Assembly (NCBI GenBank): GCA_964250805.1
Contig: CAXUHG010000004.1
Location: 47,408-111,407 of the forward strand
Source: JBBQVS01 sp964250805
GTDB taxonomy: Bacteria > Chloroflexota > Ktedonobacteria > Ktedonobacterales > Ktedonobacteraceae
Reading direction: 5' to 3'
DNA length: 64,000 nt
Part shown: piece after piece, positions 1 through 8,053 of the stretch
Layout of the letters: the number at the start of each line of letters is the position of its first letter
Position numbering within the stretch: the first letter of the stretch is position 1
Program-made: the position numbers and the translations under genes
Notes under the pieces: generated by a model
Seen by the model: the letters and a program-made list of their open reading frames with translations, nothing else
Told to the model about the DNA's origin: nothing
Databases searched by the model: none

Positions 1-1044
1 CTAGGTGTGTTCGCGTGGCGTTTTATTACAAGCGCAGGAGATATCACTACGGGCGGCGGTGGTGGAGCAACTAGTACATCCCTTGGTCTATTACAAGGAT
101 ACAAGCCTAAGATCGTACCCGCACCAGTGCCAAACTACGGGAATATCCAGCAGGTACCATTGCTCTCGAAAGAGATCACATCGAACGATCAGTACTATAT
201 CGTCTCGAAAAATCTCTTCTCTGATCCCTCGGTCAACGGGGACACATGGCACCTTTCGGTATCCGGTGAGATTGAACACAGCTTCTCGCTCAGTTATAAA
301 GATCTACTGGCACTACCAACAAAACAGCAGTACGAGTCCATGATGTGCATTAGTAATGAGGTTGGTGGTCCCTACATGAGCAGTGCGCTCTGGGAGGGTA
401 TTCCGCTCGCGGATCTGCTCGCTCGTGGGGGCGCGATAAAACCAGGGGCGACAAAGGTTGTTCTCTACGCTGCCGATGACTACAGCGATAGCATTCACCT
501 CTCTAAAGCACTGGAACCGACGACATTGCTAGCTCTACGCATGAACGGGACCACCCTCCCACAGGGACACGGCTTTCCCTTACGTCTACTTGTCCCTGGT
601 ATCTATGGCATGAAGCATGTCAAATGGATTACGCGCATAGAGGTTGTCAATACAGACTTTCAAGGCTACTGGCAAGAGCGCGGATGGAGCGACCCCGCAC
701 CACTACGCATGACCTCACGCATCGACACACCACTGACGGGTGCAACACTAACAGCTAACAAAACCACATATATAGCGGGTGTAGCTTTTTCTGGTAACAA
801 GGGCATCAGCGAGGTTGATGTCAGTTTTGACAATGGCAAAACATGGAACAAAACTACGCTTAAACGTCCACTATCGGCTCTAACATGGGTGCTATGGGAA
901 CTCTCATGGCAACCACCAGTAGGCACGTATACGGCAATCGTGCGTGCCATCGACGCGCAAGGCAACGTGCAGGACCCCAATATCGCGCCACCTCTGCCCG
1001 ACGGCTCGACTGGCTACCACACCATCGAACTCACCGTGAAATAA
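1..1044 (+). CDS. molybdopterin-dependent oxidoreductase (sulfite oxidase/YedY-like), 5' end outside window
   Basis: The frame is open to the left edge, so this is the C-terminal part of a longer protein; 347 residues are visible. The first residues (WRFITSAG) look like the end of a membrane segment, followed by a Gly-rich linker. The central domain matches the oxidoreductase molybdopterin-binding family: GDTWHLSVSGEI, then MMCISNEVGGPYMSSALWEG, whose Cys is at the position of the molybdenum ligand, then HGFPLRLLVPGIYGMKHVKWI. The C-terminal 110 residues (SFDNGKTWNKTTL, VRAIDAQGNVQ) resemble the Mo-co dimerisation immunoglobulin-like domain. The enzyme would be membrane-anchored with its catalytic domain outside. 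Substrate cannot be told from sequence. A mogA gene lies about 13 kb away, consistent with cofactor supply but not linked. Confidence 0.85.
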   Translation, partial: LGVFAWRFITSAGDITTGGGGGATSTSLGLLQGYKPKIVPAPVPNYGNIQQVPLLSKEITSNDQYYIVSKNLFSDPSVNGDTWHLSVSGEIEHSFSLSYKDLLALPTKQQYESMMCISNEVGGPYMSSALWEGIPLADLLARGGAIKPGATKVVLYAADDYSDSIHLSKALEPTTLLALRMNGTTLPQGHGFPLRLLVPGIYGMKHVKWITRIEVVNTDFQGYWQERGWSDPAPLRMTSRIDTPLTGATLTANKTTYIAGVAFSGNKGISEVDVSFDNGKTWNKTTLKRPLSALTWVLWELSWQPPVGTYTAIVRAIDAQGNVQDPNIAPPLPDGSTGYHTIELTVK

Positions 1045-1045
1045 A

Positions 1046-1117
1046 TGGAAAGATAATTTTGCCCATTTCTTCATTCCGACACGTCAGAATGAAGAAATGG
1101 GCAAAATTATCTTTCCA
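1046..1117 (+). terminator. 31-bp perfect hairpin after the oxidoreductase gene
   Basis: Arms 1046-1076 and 1087-1117 are perfect inverted repeats with a 10-base loop, starting two bases after the stop codon. There is no T-run after the stem, so it is an unusual intrinsic terminator or a 3'-end processing/stability element. Confidence 0.7.
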
Positions 1118-1331
1118 ACAACATCCCCCAAAACGCACATATACATAGACGCATGCAACTATTTTAACCACAATTCGTTATTCATTGCGAAACGTCAAAA
1201 AGACATGGCACAACTTGTCCGCTTTTGGCCTTTTCATTGATTGTAGTATGTAGGGGGAACGACTCCTTAACAAAAACAGCGACAACACAGATATCGGTTG
1301 GCGCGGCAAACGTTATGGGGTCGGCGGTTAT

Positions 1332-1979
1332 ATGATCGCAGGTAAGGCTATTATGGTGATGGAAGTTCAGGGGGATGAGGTAACTCGTCTACGCGCGGGT
1401 GATCCTCAGGCATTTCGTGCGCTTATGGAACGATTACAATATCCGATTACAGGATATCTTCATCGTCTTGTCGGTGAGCGTGAAGTGGCACTGGACCTTG
1501 CACAGGACACATTTCTACAAGTCTATAAAGAAATTGGTAAGACATCCTCGCATCTTGAAATAGATGCCTGGATATACCGTATTGCAACAAATTTCGGGCT
1601 ACGCTATCTCAACAGAAAGAATTTGCGCCATTTCATCCCGTTCTCATTTGGCACCGACTATACAGAGAGTGAAGGACAGGATGTGAGTCATGAGGAGTCG
1701 CTCGTAGAGGCTTCATTCGAGGAGCGAACCGAGACAAGCATACTCGTTCAGGAAGCCTTCAAGCATCTCTCGCCCAAAGATGCCGCATGTGTGCAACTGC
1801 ACTATGGGGACGGTTTTACATACGAGCAGATTGGGCAGATCGTCAATATTTCGGCGGAGGCGGTACGCAAACGCGTTTCGCGCGGCGTTGAAAAGTTTCG
1901 CAAGGTCTATGCTCAGGAGAATCCGCTGGTACGCTCTACTGCTAGCATCAGGCCAAGCAGTGCGTTAAATAAGCAGTGA
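1332..1979 (+). CDS. ECF-family RNA polymerase sigma factor
   Basis: 215 residues. Region 2 is seen at about residues 20-95 (EVALDLAQDTFLQVYKEI, then WIYRIATNFGLRYLNRKN, the usual promoter-melting segment of ECF factors). Region 4 is at about 140-195 (LSPKDAACVQLHYGDGFTYEQIGQI, then a recognition helix SAEAVRKRVSRGVEKFR). There is no region 1 or 3. The ATG at 1332 has only a weak Shine-Dalgarno; ATG 1353 or 1359 are alternatives. The gene 112 bp downstream encodes a membrane protein with a cytoplasmic His/Cys motif, the normal partner of such factors, so this is likely a signal-responsive regulator held by that protein. The regulon is unknown. Confidence 0.9.
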   Translation: MIAGKAIMVMEVQGDEVTRLRAGDPQAFRALMERLQYPITGYLHRLVGEREVALDLAQDTFLQVYKEIGKTSSHLEIDAWIYRIATNFGLRYLNRKNLRHFIPFSFGTDYTESEGQDVSHEESLVEASFEERTETSILVQEAFKHLSPKDAACVQLHYGDGFTYEQIGQIVNISAEAVRKRVSRGVEKFRKVYAQENPLVRSTASIRPSSALNKQ

Positions 1980-2091
1980 GATGGTGAGTGTATGTTATGA
2001 ATATGTTACTTCAAATATCTTTTTTCTTACGTTCATCTTATAAAATGCTATTTTCAAAAAATGTTAGTCAGGGAGGACAAGAGAACAGCAT

Positions 2092-2841
2092 ATGAAACAC
2101 CCAACTGACGACATACTACTCGCCTATGTTCGCAATCAGCAAGGTCAATGGCAAGCAGATACACGCGAACATCTTACAAGCTGCCTAATCTGTAGTAGGC
2201 GATGTGCCGAATTAAAACATATAGGGCATACGATAGAAGACTGGACGCACGGCTATCAGAAAGACGCAGCATATGCGACGGTATCGAAACGTGTCTTGCG
2301 CAATCTGCATACTGCGCAATCTGCACGTACCAAAAGTTCCTTGCGCCCAAGAATCCATTTATCTGTGGTCATGGTTTTTGCGGCACTATGTCTCATAGTG
2401 CTTGTTGGCTTCACAGCTCAACTTACAGGAAGTTTTGCCAGTCCCTTTAAGTGGAGTTCCTTGCCGTTGTTGCCTTCACATATGACTGTCAACACGCCAC
2501 AACCACCAACAGCCACCCCTGCTATTACTACAGGGAGTGCAGGCAATGCCATTACGGCTACTATCAAAACCAATTGTACAACCGATGCAGATGTCAAGGA
2601 ACACCACTTACATATCTGCGGTAGTAACTTTACTCCAGGCGGTTCTGTAGTCATCGCGTATACCCTTATCGACGGCAAAATCAAGAAACATGATGTACAA
2701 GTTGATGAAAATGGTGCATTCATTGACATATTGAGAATAAATAGCTGTAACGACATACCTACCGCTATTGACGCGACGAATACGAAAGATAGTCGGCAGA
2801 CCGTTCATTACGATAAGTATATCGAATTTGGAAACTGCTAG
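2092..2841 (+). CDS. membrane-anchored anti-sigma-like protein with N-terminal zinc-finger motif
   Basis: 249 residues. The N-terminus has HLTSCLICSRRC (about residues 27-38), the H-x3-C-x2-C core of zf-HC2/ZAS anti-sigma domains. A single transmembrane helix is at about 84-108 (VVMVFAALCLIVLVGFTAQL). A Thr/Pro-rich stretch follows, then an extracytoplasmic domain containing CGSNFTPGGSVVIAYTL, a phrase typical of small IPT/TIG-like or invasin-like beta domains in Chloroflexota, and two further Cys. A good RBS (gggagga) precedes the ATG. Position after the ECF sigma gene supports an anti-sigma role: the outside domain would sense, the inside motif would bind the sigma factor. That role is inferred. 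Confidence 0.75.
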   Translation: MKHPTDDILLAYVRNQQGQWQADTREHLTSCLICSRRCAELKHIGHTIEDWTHGYQKDAAYATVSKRVLRNLHTAQSARTKSSLRPRIHLSVVMVFAALCLIVLVGFTAQLTGSFASPFKWSSLPLLPSHMTVNTPQPPTATPAITTGSAGNAITATIKTNCTTDADVKEHHLHICGSNFTPGGSVVIAYTLIDGKIKKHDVQVDENGAFIDILRINSCNDIPTAIDATNTKDSRQTVHYDKYIEFGNC

Positions 2842-2912
2842 TCTTTGGAAACAACAAACACATGAAACGAAAGCTAGAACTTCGCAGCTCTCGTTCGGAA
2901 GGATAGAAGAAC

Positions 2913-3149
2913 ATGGTACGACAGTGTGCATGGTGTCTGCGACTCATGAACAATGCAGGAGAGCATCTCTCACCAGCACCACTGCCCAAAATCTACGACG
3001 CGACACATGGAATATGTAGTGTATGTGGAGTGCGGTGGATGGAGCAGGCAATGGGGACACAGGATACAGGCGAGTTTTTTTTCCAATTGCAAACACAGAA
3101 CAATGCGTCACCTTCCCTTACAGAACAAAAAACGCCAGCAACGATATAA
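2913..3149 (+). CDS. small protein with a CAWC...HGICxxC zinc-ribbon-like motif
   Basis: 78 residues; ATG preceded by ggaagg. The first 45 residues contain CAWCLRLM, a spacer, then THGICSVCGVRW. This C-x2-C / HGIC-x2-C pattern is the one found as a C-terminal tag on many PAS and response-regulator proteins (CAWCKRIRD...HGICPxCL). Here it is a stand-alone protein, with a low-complexity polar tail. Four Cys suggest one zinc site. It lies 71 bp after the anti-sigma-like gene, same strand, so may be cotranscribed with it. The hairpin at 3146-3212 begins at its last codons. Function unknown; it may be an adaptor. Confidence 0.6.
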   Translation: MVRQCAWCLRLMNNAGEHLSPAPLPKIYDATHGICSVCGVRWMEQAMGTQDTGEFFFQLQTQNNASPSLTEQKTPATI

Positions 3150-3212
3150 GAACAAGAGAAAGAGCGACTCAAACGGTTTTGCCGTTTGAGTTGCTCTTTC
3201 TCTTGTTCTTAT
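3146..3212. terminator. 31-bp hairpin between convergent genes
   Basis: Arms 3146-3176 and 3182-3212 pair with one mismatch around a 5-base loop. It overlaps the 3' ends of the small zinc protein (plus) and the alpha/beta hydrolase (minus), so it can serve both transcripts. Confidence 0.75.
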
Positions 3213-4075
3213 AGAAACTGTTGGATGAGGTTGTTCACTTCGTCGGGTTGCTCTTGCTGCACCCAGTGACCGCTATCGGCGATACGCCGTACCTGTATCT
3301 TTGGCACCCATTGCTCAAGGTTGTGGGTCAGGGCGATATCGAGGGCCACGTCTTGCTCACCCCATATCAAGAGCGTTGGAGCTTGAATAACCGTCTGCTT
3401 GCTACTCCTCGTCGAACCAAAGTTGCCCCTACGAAAGACCTCACGATAGTAGTTCAGAGCGGCGGTTAATGCCCCTGGCTTGCTCATTGTTGCTTGATAG
3501 AGTAGCAAAAGGTCGGGTGGAAACTCCGCTTTCTGCACGGCACTCTGATAGATGGCGCGTCCTATCGCTTGTGCGTGGTTGGCACCGAGCAGAACTTCGG
3601 GCAACCAGGGAATTTGGAAGAAGAAAATATACCAGCTTTTCCTGAGTTGCTTGAAGGTACGAAGTTCGCGTTGCAACGCCCACGGATGCGGCGCGTTCAA
3701 CACAATCAGGCGTTGCGTCATCTCTGGATACCTCATCGCAAAAGTCCATGCAAGGGCACCGCCCCAGTCGTGTCCAACGATAATCGCCTTCTCATATCCA
3801 AGCCCTTTAATCAAGCCTTCGATATCACGTAACAGATTGGGCACGTCGTACCCTGTACGCGGCTTATCGGTCTCATTATAGCCGCGTAGGTCGGGCGCAA
3901 CAACGGTATAGCCCTGCTCCGCCAGAAAGAGAATCTGGTGCCGCCACGAATACCAGAACTCAGGGAAGCCGTGTAGCATCACGACTAAGGGACCTTCACC
4001 TTGAATGACATAATGCATGCGTATGCCATTGGTGATGATGTTACGATGCTGCCATGTCTCCGTTGTTGTTGCCAT
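3209..4075 (-). CDS. alpha/beta-fold hydrolase, epoxide hydrolase/haloalkane dehalogenase-like
   Basis: 288 residues, full length for the family. Seen: oxyanion-hole motif HGFPEFWYSWRHQ (about residue 34-47), nucleophile elbow GHDWGG (Asp nucleophile, about 101-106), the Ala/Trp-rich segment after it, a late acid region (LLIWGEQDVALD) and the catalytic His in DSGHWVQQEQPDEVN near the C-terminus. An Asp nucleophile in G-H-D-W-G-G is the epoxide hydrolase/dehalogenase version, not the Ser version. No signal peptide, so cytoplasmic. It stands alone between two hairpin terminators. Substrate unknown. Confidence 0.9.
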   Translation of the reverse strand: MATTTETWQHRNIITNGIRMHYVIQGEGPLVVMLHGFPEFWYSWRHQILFLAEQGYTVVAPDLRGYNETDKPRTGYDVPNLLRDIEGLIKGLGYEKAIIVGHDWGGALAWTFAMRYPEMTQRLIVLNAPHPWALQRELRTFKQLRKSWYIFFFQIPWLPEVLLGANHAQAIGRAIYQSAVQKAEFPPDLLLLYQATMSKPGALTAALNYYREVFRRGNFGSTRSSKQTVIQAPTLLIWGEQDVALDIALTHNLEQWVPKIQVRRIADSGHWVQQEQPDEVNNLIQQFL

Positions 4076-4089
4076 TACAAAAACTCCTC

Positions 4090-4149
4090 TTTTCCTAAAG
4101 AGAGATTGGGAACGGCACTCGTGCCGTTCCCAATCTCTCTTTAGGAAAA
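4090..4149. terminator. 29-bp perfect hairpin at the end of the sdh operon
   Basis: Arms 4090-4118 and 4121-4149 are perfectly complementary with a two-base centre, forming an almost uninterrupted palindrome. It starts directly after the sdhB stop codon and lies just upstream of the hydrolase start, in a spot where it must end sdh transcription without blocking the hydrolase promoter. Confidence 0.75.
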
Positions 4150-4857
4150 CTATCCGTTTACAGCATCATCATACACGATGGCGCGTTTCACCTGCTCGAT
4201 GAGATCGGTGACGGGAATACCACGCGGACATGCGTCGGCACAGTTGAAGATAGTACGGCAACGCCATACACCATCACGTTGTCCCAGAATGCCGAGACGC
4301 TCCTCGCCACCTTGATCGCGGCTATCGAAGATGAAGCGGTGCGCGTTGACAATCGAGGCTGGCCCAACCCAATCGGGATTGCCCCATACAGACGGACACG
4401 ATCCGGTGCAGGCACCGCATAGGATACACTTGGTACCCTCGTCGAAGCGAGCGCGTTCCTCGGCACTTTGCAGTCGCTCCGTCCCCGGCTCGTTATCATA
4501 TGTAATCAGATACGGCTTGATTGACTTGTACTTGTCGAAGAATGGATCCATGTCTACCACGAGGTCACGAATAACTGAGAAGCCCAGCATTGGCTCAATC
4601 GTCACCTTGTTGCCAACATCGCGCATCAACACCTTACAGGCGAGACGGTTGCGCCCATTGATACGCATGGCATCGGAGCCGCATACGCCGTGAGCGCATG
4701 AGCGACGGTAGGTTAACGTGCCGTCCATATTCCATTTGACGGTGTTCAGTGCATCCAACAAACGATCAATCGGGTCTGCCTCAACGCGATACTCCGCCCA
4801 ATATGGCTTACTGTCCCGTTCGGGGTCATAGCGTTTGATACGCATCAGTACGTTCAT
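4150..4857 (-). CDS. sdhB: succinate dehydrogenase iron-sulfur subunit
   Basis: 235 residues from the ATG at 4857, which has an aggag RBS; a longer frame upstream overlaps sdhA and is rejected. The N-terminal plant-ferredoxin domain holds the [2Fe-2S] ligands in CAHGVCGSDAMRINGRNRLAC. The C-terminal domain holds CILCGACTGSCPSVW and CRTIFNCADACPRGIPV, the ligands for the [4Fe-4S] and [3Fe-4S] centres. It transfers electrons from the FAD of SdhA to quinone at SdhC/SdhD at the inner face of the membrane. Last gene of sdhC-D-A-B, 16 bp after sdhA. Confidence 0.97.
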   Translation of the reverse strand: MNVLMRIKRYDPERDSKPYWAEYRVEADPIDRLLDALNTVKWNMDGTLTYRRSCAHGVCGSDAMRINGRNRLACKVLMRDVGNKVTIEPMLGFSVIRDLVVDMDPFFDKYKSIKPYLITYDNEPGTERLQSAEERARFDEGTKCILCGACTGSCPSVWGNPDWVGPASIVNAHRFIFDSRDQGGEERLGILGQRDGVWRCRTIFNCADACPRGIPVTDLIEQVKRAIVYDDAVNG

Positions 4858-4873
4858 GTTAATATATTCTCCT

Positions 4874-6610
4874 CTAGTATTTGCGCTCTTTGGGCTTGAA
4901 TATCGGGTCATCGACCAGAATCACGTCTTTGTAGTCCAGGCGAACATCGTGTACAGTCTCACCCTTGTAGGCAAGCGTATGTTTGAGCCAGTTCACATCG
5001 TCGCGCTTCAGATAATCGAGACGGAAATGTGCGCCGCGACTCTCGGTACGCGCCAACGCCCCATGCGTTGTGGCTTCGGCGCAATCGAGCAGGAAGCCAA
5101 GTTCAATTGTTTCGACGAGTTCTGTGTTGAAACGCTTGCCCTTATCCTGAATCTGCACCTTGCTGTACGCATCTTGTAGACCATCGAGTGTGTCCAGAGC
5201 ATGACGTAGACCTCGGTCGGTGCGCTCAACCATCACTCTTTCGTCCATCTCGTTCTGCATCTCGCTACGAATGCGTGCGGCAGACTCACCGCCCGTCGAG
5301 CTATAGAGACGATCAACAAGTTCACGCGAGTAGGCTTCTGGGTCGGGCGGCAAAGGTGCGTGATCGTTCTCTTTAATGAACTGTGCCATGTGTTTGCCCG
5401 CGCGTCGCCCGAACACAATCAGGTCCACCAGCGAATTCGTGCCAAGTCGGTTCGCGCCATGCACCGAGACACATGCGACCTCACCTGCGGCGTAGAAGCC
5501 AGGTGAAACCGTCCACTGGGGATCGAGAACAACGCGTGCATCGGTATCGGTTGGAATGCCACCCATCGCGTAGTGTGCTGTGGGTTGAATCGGCACTGGT
5601 TCCGTGATTGGCTCGACGCCGAGATAGTTACGCGCAAAATCGGTGATATCTGGCAACTTCTCAGCAATTTTTTGTGCGCCGAGGTGTCGCACGTCGAGGA
5701 AGACGTAATCTTTGCCATCAACGCCGTTGCCGTCTTTGATCTCTTGCACGATACTGCGCGATACAATGTCGCGTGGTGCGAGGTCCTTCAGTGTCGGCAT
5801 GTAGCGTTCCATGAAGTACTCACCCTTGCCATTGAGCAGCTTTCCGCCTTCGCCACGCGCCGCCTCACTTAGCAGGACGCCCACTTTATAGATGCCCGTC
5901 GGGTGGAATTGATACATCTCCATATCCTGCAGAGGAATACCACGTCGATACGCGACCGACATACCATCGCCCATACACGCGAAGGCGTTACTGGTGACGC
6001 GCCATGCACGTCCATAACCACCCGTTGCAAACAAAACTGCTTTGGCATGGAAGGTGTGTATCTCGCCTGTACGAATCTCTAGCGCAACTACGCCACACGC
6101 CTGCCCATCGTTCATTAACAGGTCGAGCATGAGATATTCGTTAAAGAAGCGTACCTGATTCTTGATTGCGCTCTGATACATCGTCTGAAGAATCATGTGG
6201 CCTGTACGGTCGGCAGCGTAGCAGGAACGGCGCACTGGTCCCTCACCGTAGTTACGCGTGTGCCCACCGAAACGGCGCTGGTCGATGCGACCATCAGCGG
6301 TACGGTTGAAGGGCAAACCGCGATGCTCAAGCTCGTATACAGCGTCGATAGCCTCGCGTGCGAGAATTTCCGCCGCTGGCTGGTCTACCAGATAGTCGCC
6401 GCCCTTCACAGTATCGTACATGTGCCACTGCCAGTGGTCTTCTTCCTGATTGCCAAGTGCAGCGGCAACACCGCCCTGTGCAGCTCCAGTATGTGAGCGC
6501 GTGGGGTAGACCTTTGTCAGAACCGCAACGCTGGCGTTGGGTAGCTGCATCGCTGCCATCAAACCAGCACCGCCGGAGCCAACGATAATCACATCAAACT
6601 TATGGTACAT
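4874..6610 (-). CDS. sdhA: succinate dehydrogenase flavoprotein subunit
   Basis: 578 residues from the ATG at 6610 (RBS aagga). The start fits the family: MYHKFDVIIVGSGGAGLMAA with the dinucleotide-binding fold. SHTGAAQGGVAAALGN carries the His that binds FAD covalently. The substrate site shows HPTGIY and RGEGGKLLN, and the C-terminal region has DRGLRHALDTL and RTESRGAHFRLDYLKRDD. It oxidises succinate to fumarate in the TCA cycle. A longer frame upstream (to 6655) runs into the hairpin between sdhD and sdhA and is not used. Confidence 0.97.
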   Translation of the reverse strand: MYHKFDVIIVGSGGAGLMAAMQLPNASVAVLTKVYPTRSHTGAAQGGVAAALGNQEEDHWQWHMYDTVKGGDYLVDQPAAEILAREAIDAVYELEHRGLPFNRTADGRIDQRRFGGHTRNYGEGPVRRSCYAADRTGHMILQTMYQSAIKNQVRFFNEYLMLDLLMNDGQACGVVALEIRTGEIHTFHAKAVLFATGGYGRAWRVTSNAFACMGDGMSVAYRRGIPLQDMEMYQFHPTGIYKVGVLLSEAARGEGGKLLNGKGEYFMERYMPTLKDLAPRDIVSRSIVQEIKDGNGVDGKDYVFLDVRHLGAQKIAEKLPDITDFARNYLGVEPITEPVPIQPTAHYAMGGIPTDTDARVVLDPQWTVSPGFYAAGEVACVSVHGANRLGTNSLVDLIVFGRRAGKHMAQFIKENDHAPLPPDPEAYSRELVDRLYSSTGGESAARIRSEMQNEMDERVMVERTDRGLRHALDTLDGLQDAYSKVQIQDKGKRFNTELVETIELGFLLDCAEATTHGALARTESRGAHFRLDYLKRDDVNWLKHTLAYKGETVHDVRLDYKDVILVDDPIFKPKERKY

Positions 6611-6625
6611 AGTAAAATCCTTACT

Positions 6626-6714
6626 AGGGCACCCGCAAGGGGATGCCCCTCCCATATGACATTACGTCATAGGCTTACTCGTGTATGGGAGGGGCATCCC
6701 CTTGCGGGTGCCCT
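6626..6714. repeat. inverted pair of GGAG-type REP units inside the sdh operon
   Basis: Arms 6626-6656 and 6684-6714 are perfect 31-base inverted repeats around a 27-base centre that itself contains TGACATTACGTCA. Each arm reads as a GGAG head, then GGGCATCCCC-TTGC-GGG-TGCCC, a hairpin on its own. The heads point inward. It lies between sdhD and sdhA and could attenuate transcription or protect the upstream mRNA. Confidence 0.7.
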
Positions 6715-6730
6715 GTTGCCCATCTTGTGT

Positions 6731-7144
6731 TTACCTTGGAGTACATGCAGGGCCGAGTGCGCCAGTGTGCTGGAAGGTAATGAGTGTAATGGTACCTAAC
6801 ATAAAAAAGACAAGCAATAAGACCGCCGAAGTGGACAGCAACGCAAGGCGCGGGCCGCGTGCGCGTACATAGTCGTCGATTACGACGCGCAACCCATTCA
6901 TGCCGTGAGTGAGGCCAAGTGTGAGCAGGAGCCAGTCGAAGAGTCGCCACAGCGGATTATCGTAACGCATTGCCACAAACTGATAGGTTGTACAATGCAC
7001 ATCGTTGGTCACATGCATAATGAACAGGTGGATGATTACGAGAAAGATTAGTACCACGCCAGAAACACGGAAGTAGTACCAGGAAAAGGTCTCGAAGCCG
7101 CCGCTTGTCGGGCGTGGACCGCGACCGGTCGATACACGTAACAT
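6731..7144 (-). CDS. sdhD: succinate dehydrogenase membrane anchor subunit
   Basis: 137 residues; RBS gaggag before the ATG at 7144. Three membrane segments are visible: about 23-45 (YYFRVSGVVLIFLVIIHLFIMHV), 68-90 (LFDWLLLTLGLTHGMNGLRVV) and 100-125 (LALLSTSAVLLLVFFMLGTITLI). His in the first segment and in THGMNG fit haem b and quinone binding in anchor subunits. It follows sdhC by 38 bp. Assignment to D rather than C rests on gene order and the HGMNGLR phrase. Confidence 0.88.
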   Translation of the reverse strand: MLRVSTGRGPRPTSGGFETFSWYYFRVSGVVLIFLVIIHLFIMHVTNDVHCTTYQFVAMRYDNPLWRLFDWLLLTLGLTHGMNGLRVVIDDYVRARGPRLALLSTSAVLLLVFFMLGTITLITFQHTGALGPACTPR

Positions 7145-7182
7145 AAATACAATCTCCTCTTATTACAATTTCAACGTTCTCA

Positions 7183-7572
7183 TCAATGTCCAGAAACGCT
7201 ACTCGTAGGTACATGTGTAAACCAGTAGAGGCCGGGGACAATCACAAAGTAGGACATTGGCAAGAACACAAGAATCGTGAGCGCGAGAACACCTATGAAC
7301 ATCGCACGCTGATAGCGTGCGCCCTTACGCCAGAAGTCAATGAACATGATACGTACACCGTTGAAGGCATGGAACAGCACCGCTCCAATCAATGCCAGCG
7401 AGAGCAAACGAACAATGAACTGATCGAAAAACGCAATACCATCATCGTAGACCAGTGGCCCGAAGCCGAGCAACGACACATCGACGATATGGATAAATAA
7501 GAACAAGAGAATGCCGAGTCCTGTCACGCGGTGCAGTAGCCAGGACCACATGCCGGATTGACCTTTGTACAT
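7183..7572 (-). CDS. sdhC: succinate dehydrogenase cytochrome b556 subunit
   Basis: 129 residues from the ATG at 7572 with RBS gaggaa; a longer frame to 7677 is rejected because it lacks an RBS. The family signature is clear: SWLLHRVTGLGILLFLFIHIVDVSLLGFGP, with His in HRVTG and in FIHI, then FHAFNGVRIMFIDFW in the second segment and a third hydrophobic segment. With SdhD it anchors the complex and carries haem b and the quinone site. First gene of the operon. Confidence 0.92.
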   Translation of the reverse strand: MYKGQSGMWSWLLHRVTGLGILLFLFIHIVDVSLLGFGPLVYDDGIAFFDQFIVRLLSLALIGAVLFHAFNGVRIMFIDFWRKGARYQRAMFIGVLALTILVFLPMSYFVIVPGLYWFTHVPTSSVSGH

Positions 7573-7717
7573 CTTTTCCTCAATTCTGGAGGTAGGAGAG
7601 AGATGGGGTAGAAGATGGGCAAGAAAATAGCACGGCACCCCATCGTGCCTTCCTAGCCAAGTTACTTGATATTGCATATTTATTATACGTCAAGGTGTAC
7701 AGTGGCGCAAAGGGGGA

Positions 7718-7781
7718 ATGTATTGACGAAAAATATTTACAGCGCGCGACAGCGAACTGTAAATATTTTTCGTCAATACAT
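7718..7781. repeat. 25-bp perfect palindrome in a divergent intergenic region
   Basis: Arms 7718-7742 and 7757-7781 are complementary around a 14-base GC-rich centre. It lies upstream of both the sdh operon (minus) and the RNA-lipoprotein unit (plus), so unlike the other hairpins of this window it is not at the 3' end of a known gene. It may mark the end of an unrecognised transcript or insulate the two promoters. Confidence 0.6.
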
Positions 7782-7811
7782 AAAACGCTCAAAAACACTT
7801 GCCAAAAACAC

Positions 7812-7840
7812 TTGAAATTTGCGCGAAAATAGTGTACACT
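7812..7840 (+). promoter_or_regulatory. probable promoter of a small RNA
   Basis: TTGAAA at 7812-7817 and TACACT at 7835-7840 are separated by 17 bases, a housekeeping-sigma layout. Initiation would fall near 7847. Confidence 0.55.
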
Positions 7841-7846
7841 TTATGA

Positions 7847-7975
7847 GTAATAAATTTTCCAGAGAAAATATCTCGACGCCAAAAGCGTCGTTTTAGAGTG
7901 GGTTGTGTTTCGCCCTTGCATAGGCAGACCGTCGAGGTATGTGCAAGGGTGTGTAGGCATAACCCACTCTTTTTT
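7847..7975 (+). ncRNA. candidate structured small RNA, about 129 nt, family not recognised
   Basis: Downstream of the 17-bp-spaced promoter come three structures in a row: a small hairpin (7855-7868), a perfect CGACGC/GCGTCG hairpin (7874-7890), and a nested structure with outer arms 7895-7904 and 7961-7970 (10 bp) and inner arms 7913-7920 and 7942-7949 (8 bp). Five T follow the outer stem, a regular intrinsic terminator. The lipoprotein gene downstream has its own extended -10 element, so the RNA seems to be an independent transcript. It does not show the conserved bases of SRP RNA, 6S RNA, tmRNA or known riboswitches that I could recall. An attenuator for the lipoprotein gene is the alternative. 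Confidence 0.5.
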
Positions 7976-7990
7976 GTTGTCTCTCATATA

Positions 7991-7999
7991 TGCTATACT
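7991..7999 (+). promoter_or_regulatory. extended -10 promoter of the lipoprotein gene
   Basis: TGCTATACT, a TGn extended -10 box, lies 54 bases before the start codon and after the T-run of the small RNA. No good -35 is visible. Confidence 0.45.
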
Positions 8000-8053
8000 G
8001 CAAATAAAGAATTAGAACAAATAACCCTTTGGTATCTCTATAAGGAGCCTTCC

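Noticed and set aside
7891..7904. GTTTTAGAG string resembling the start of a Cas9 crRNA repeat/tracrRNA anti-repeat
   Set aside because: Single occurrence, no repeat array and no cas gene in the window; it is part of the small-RNA structure.
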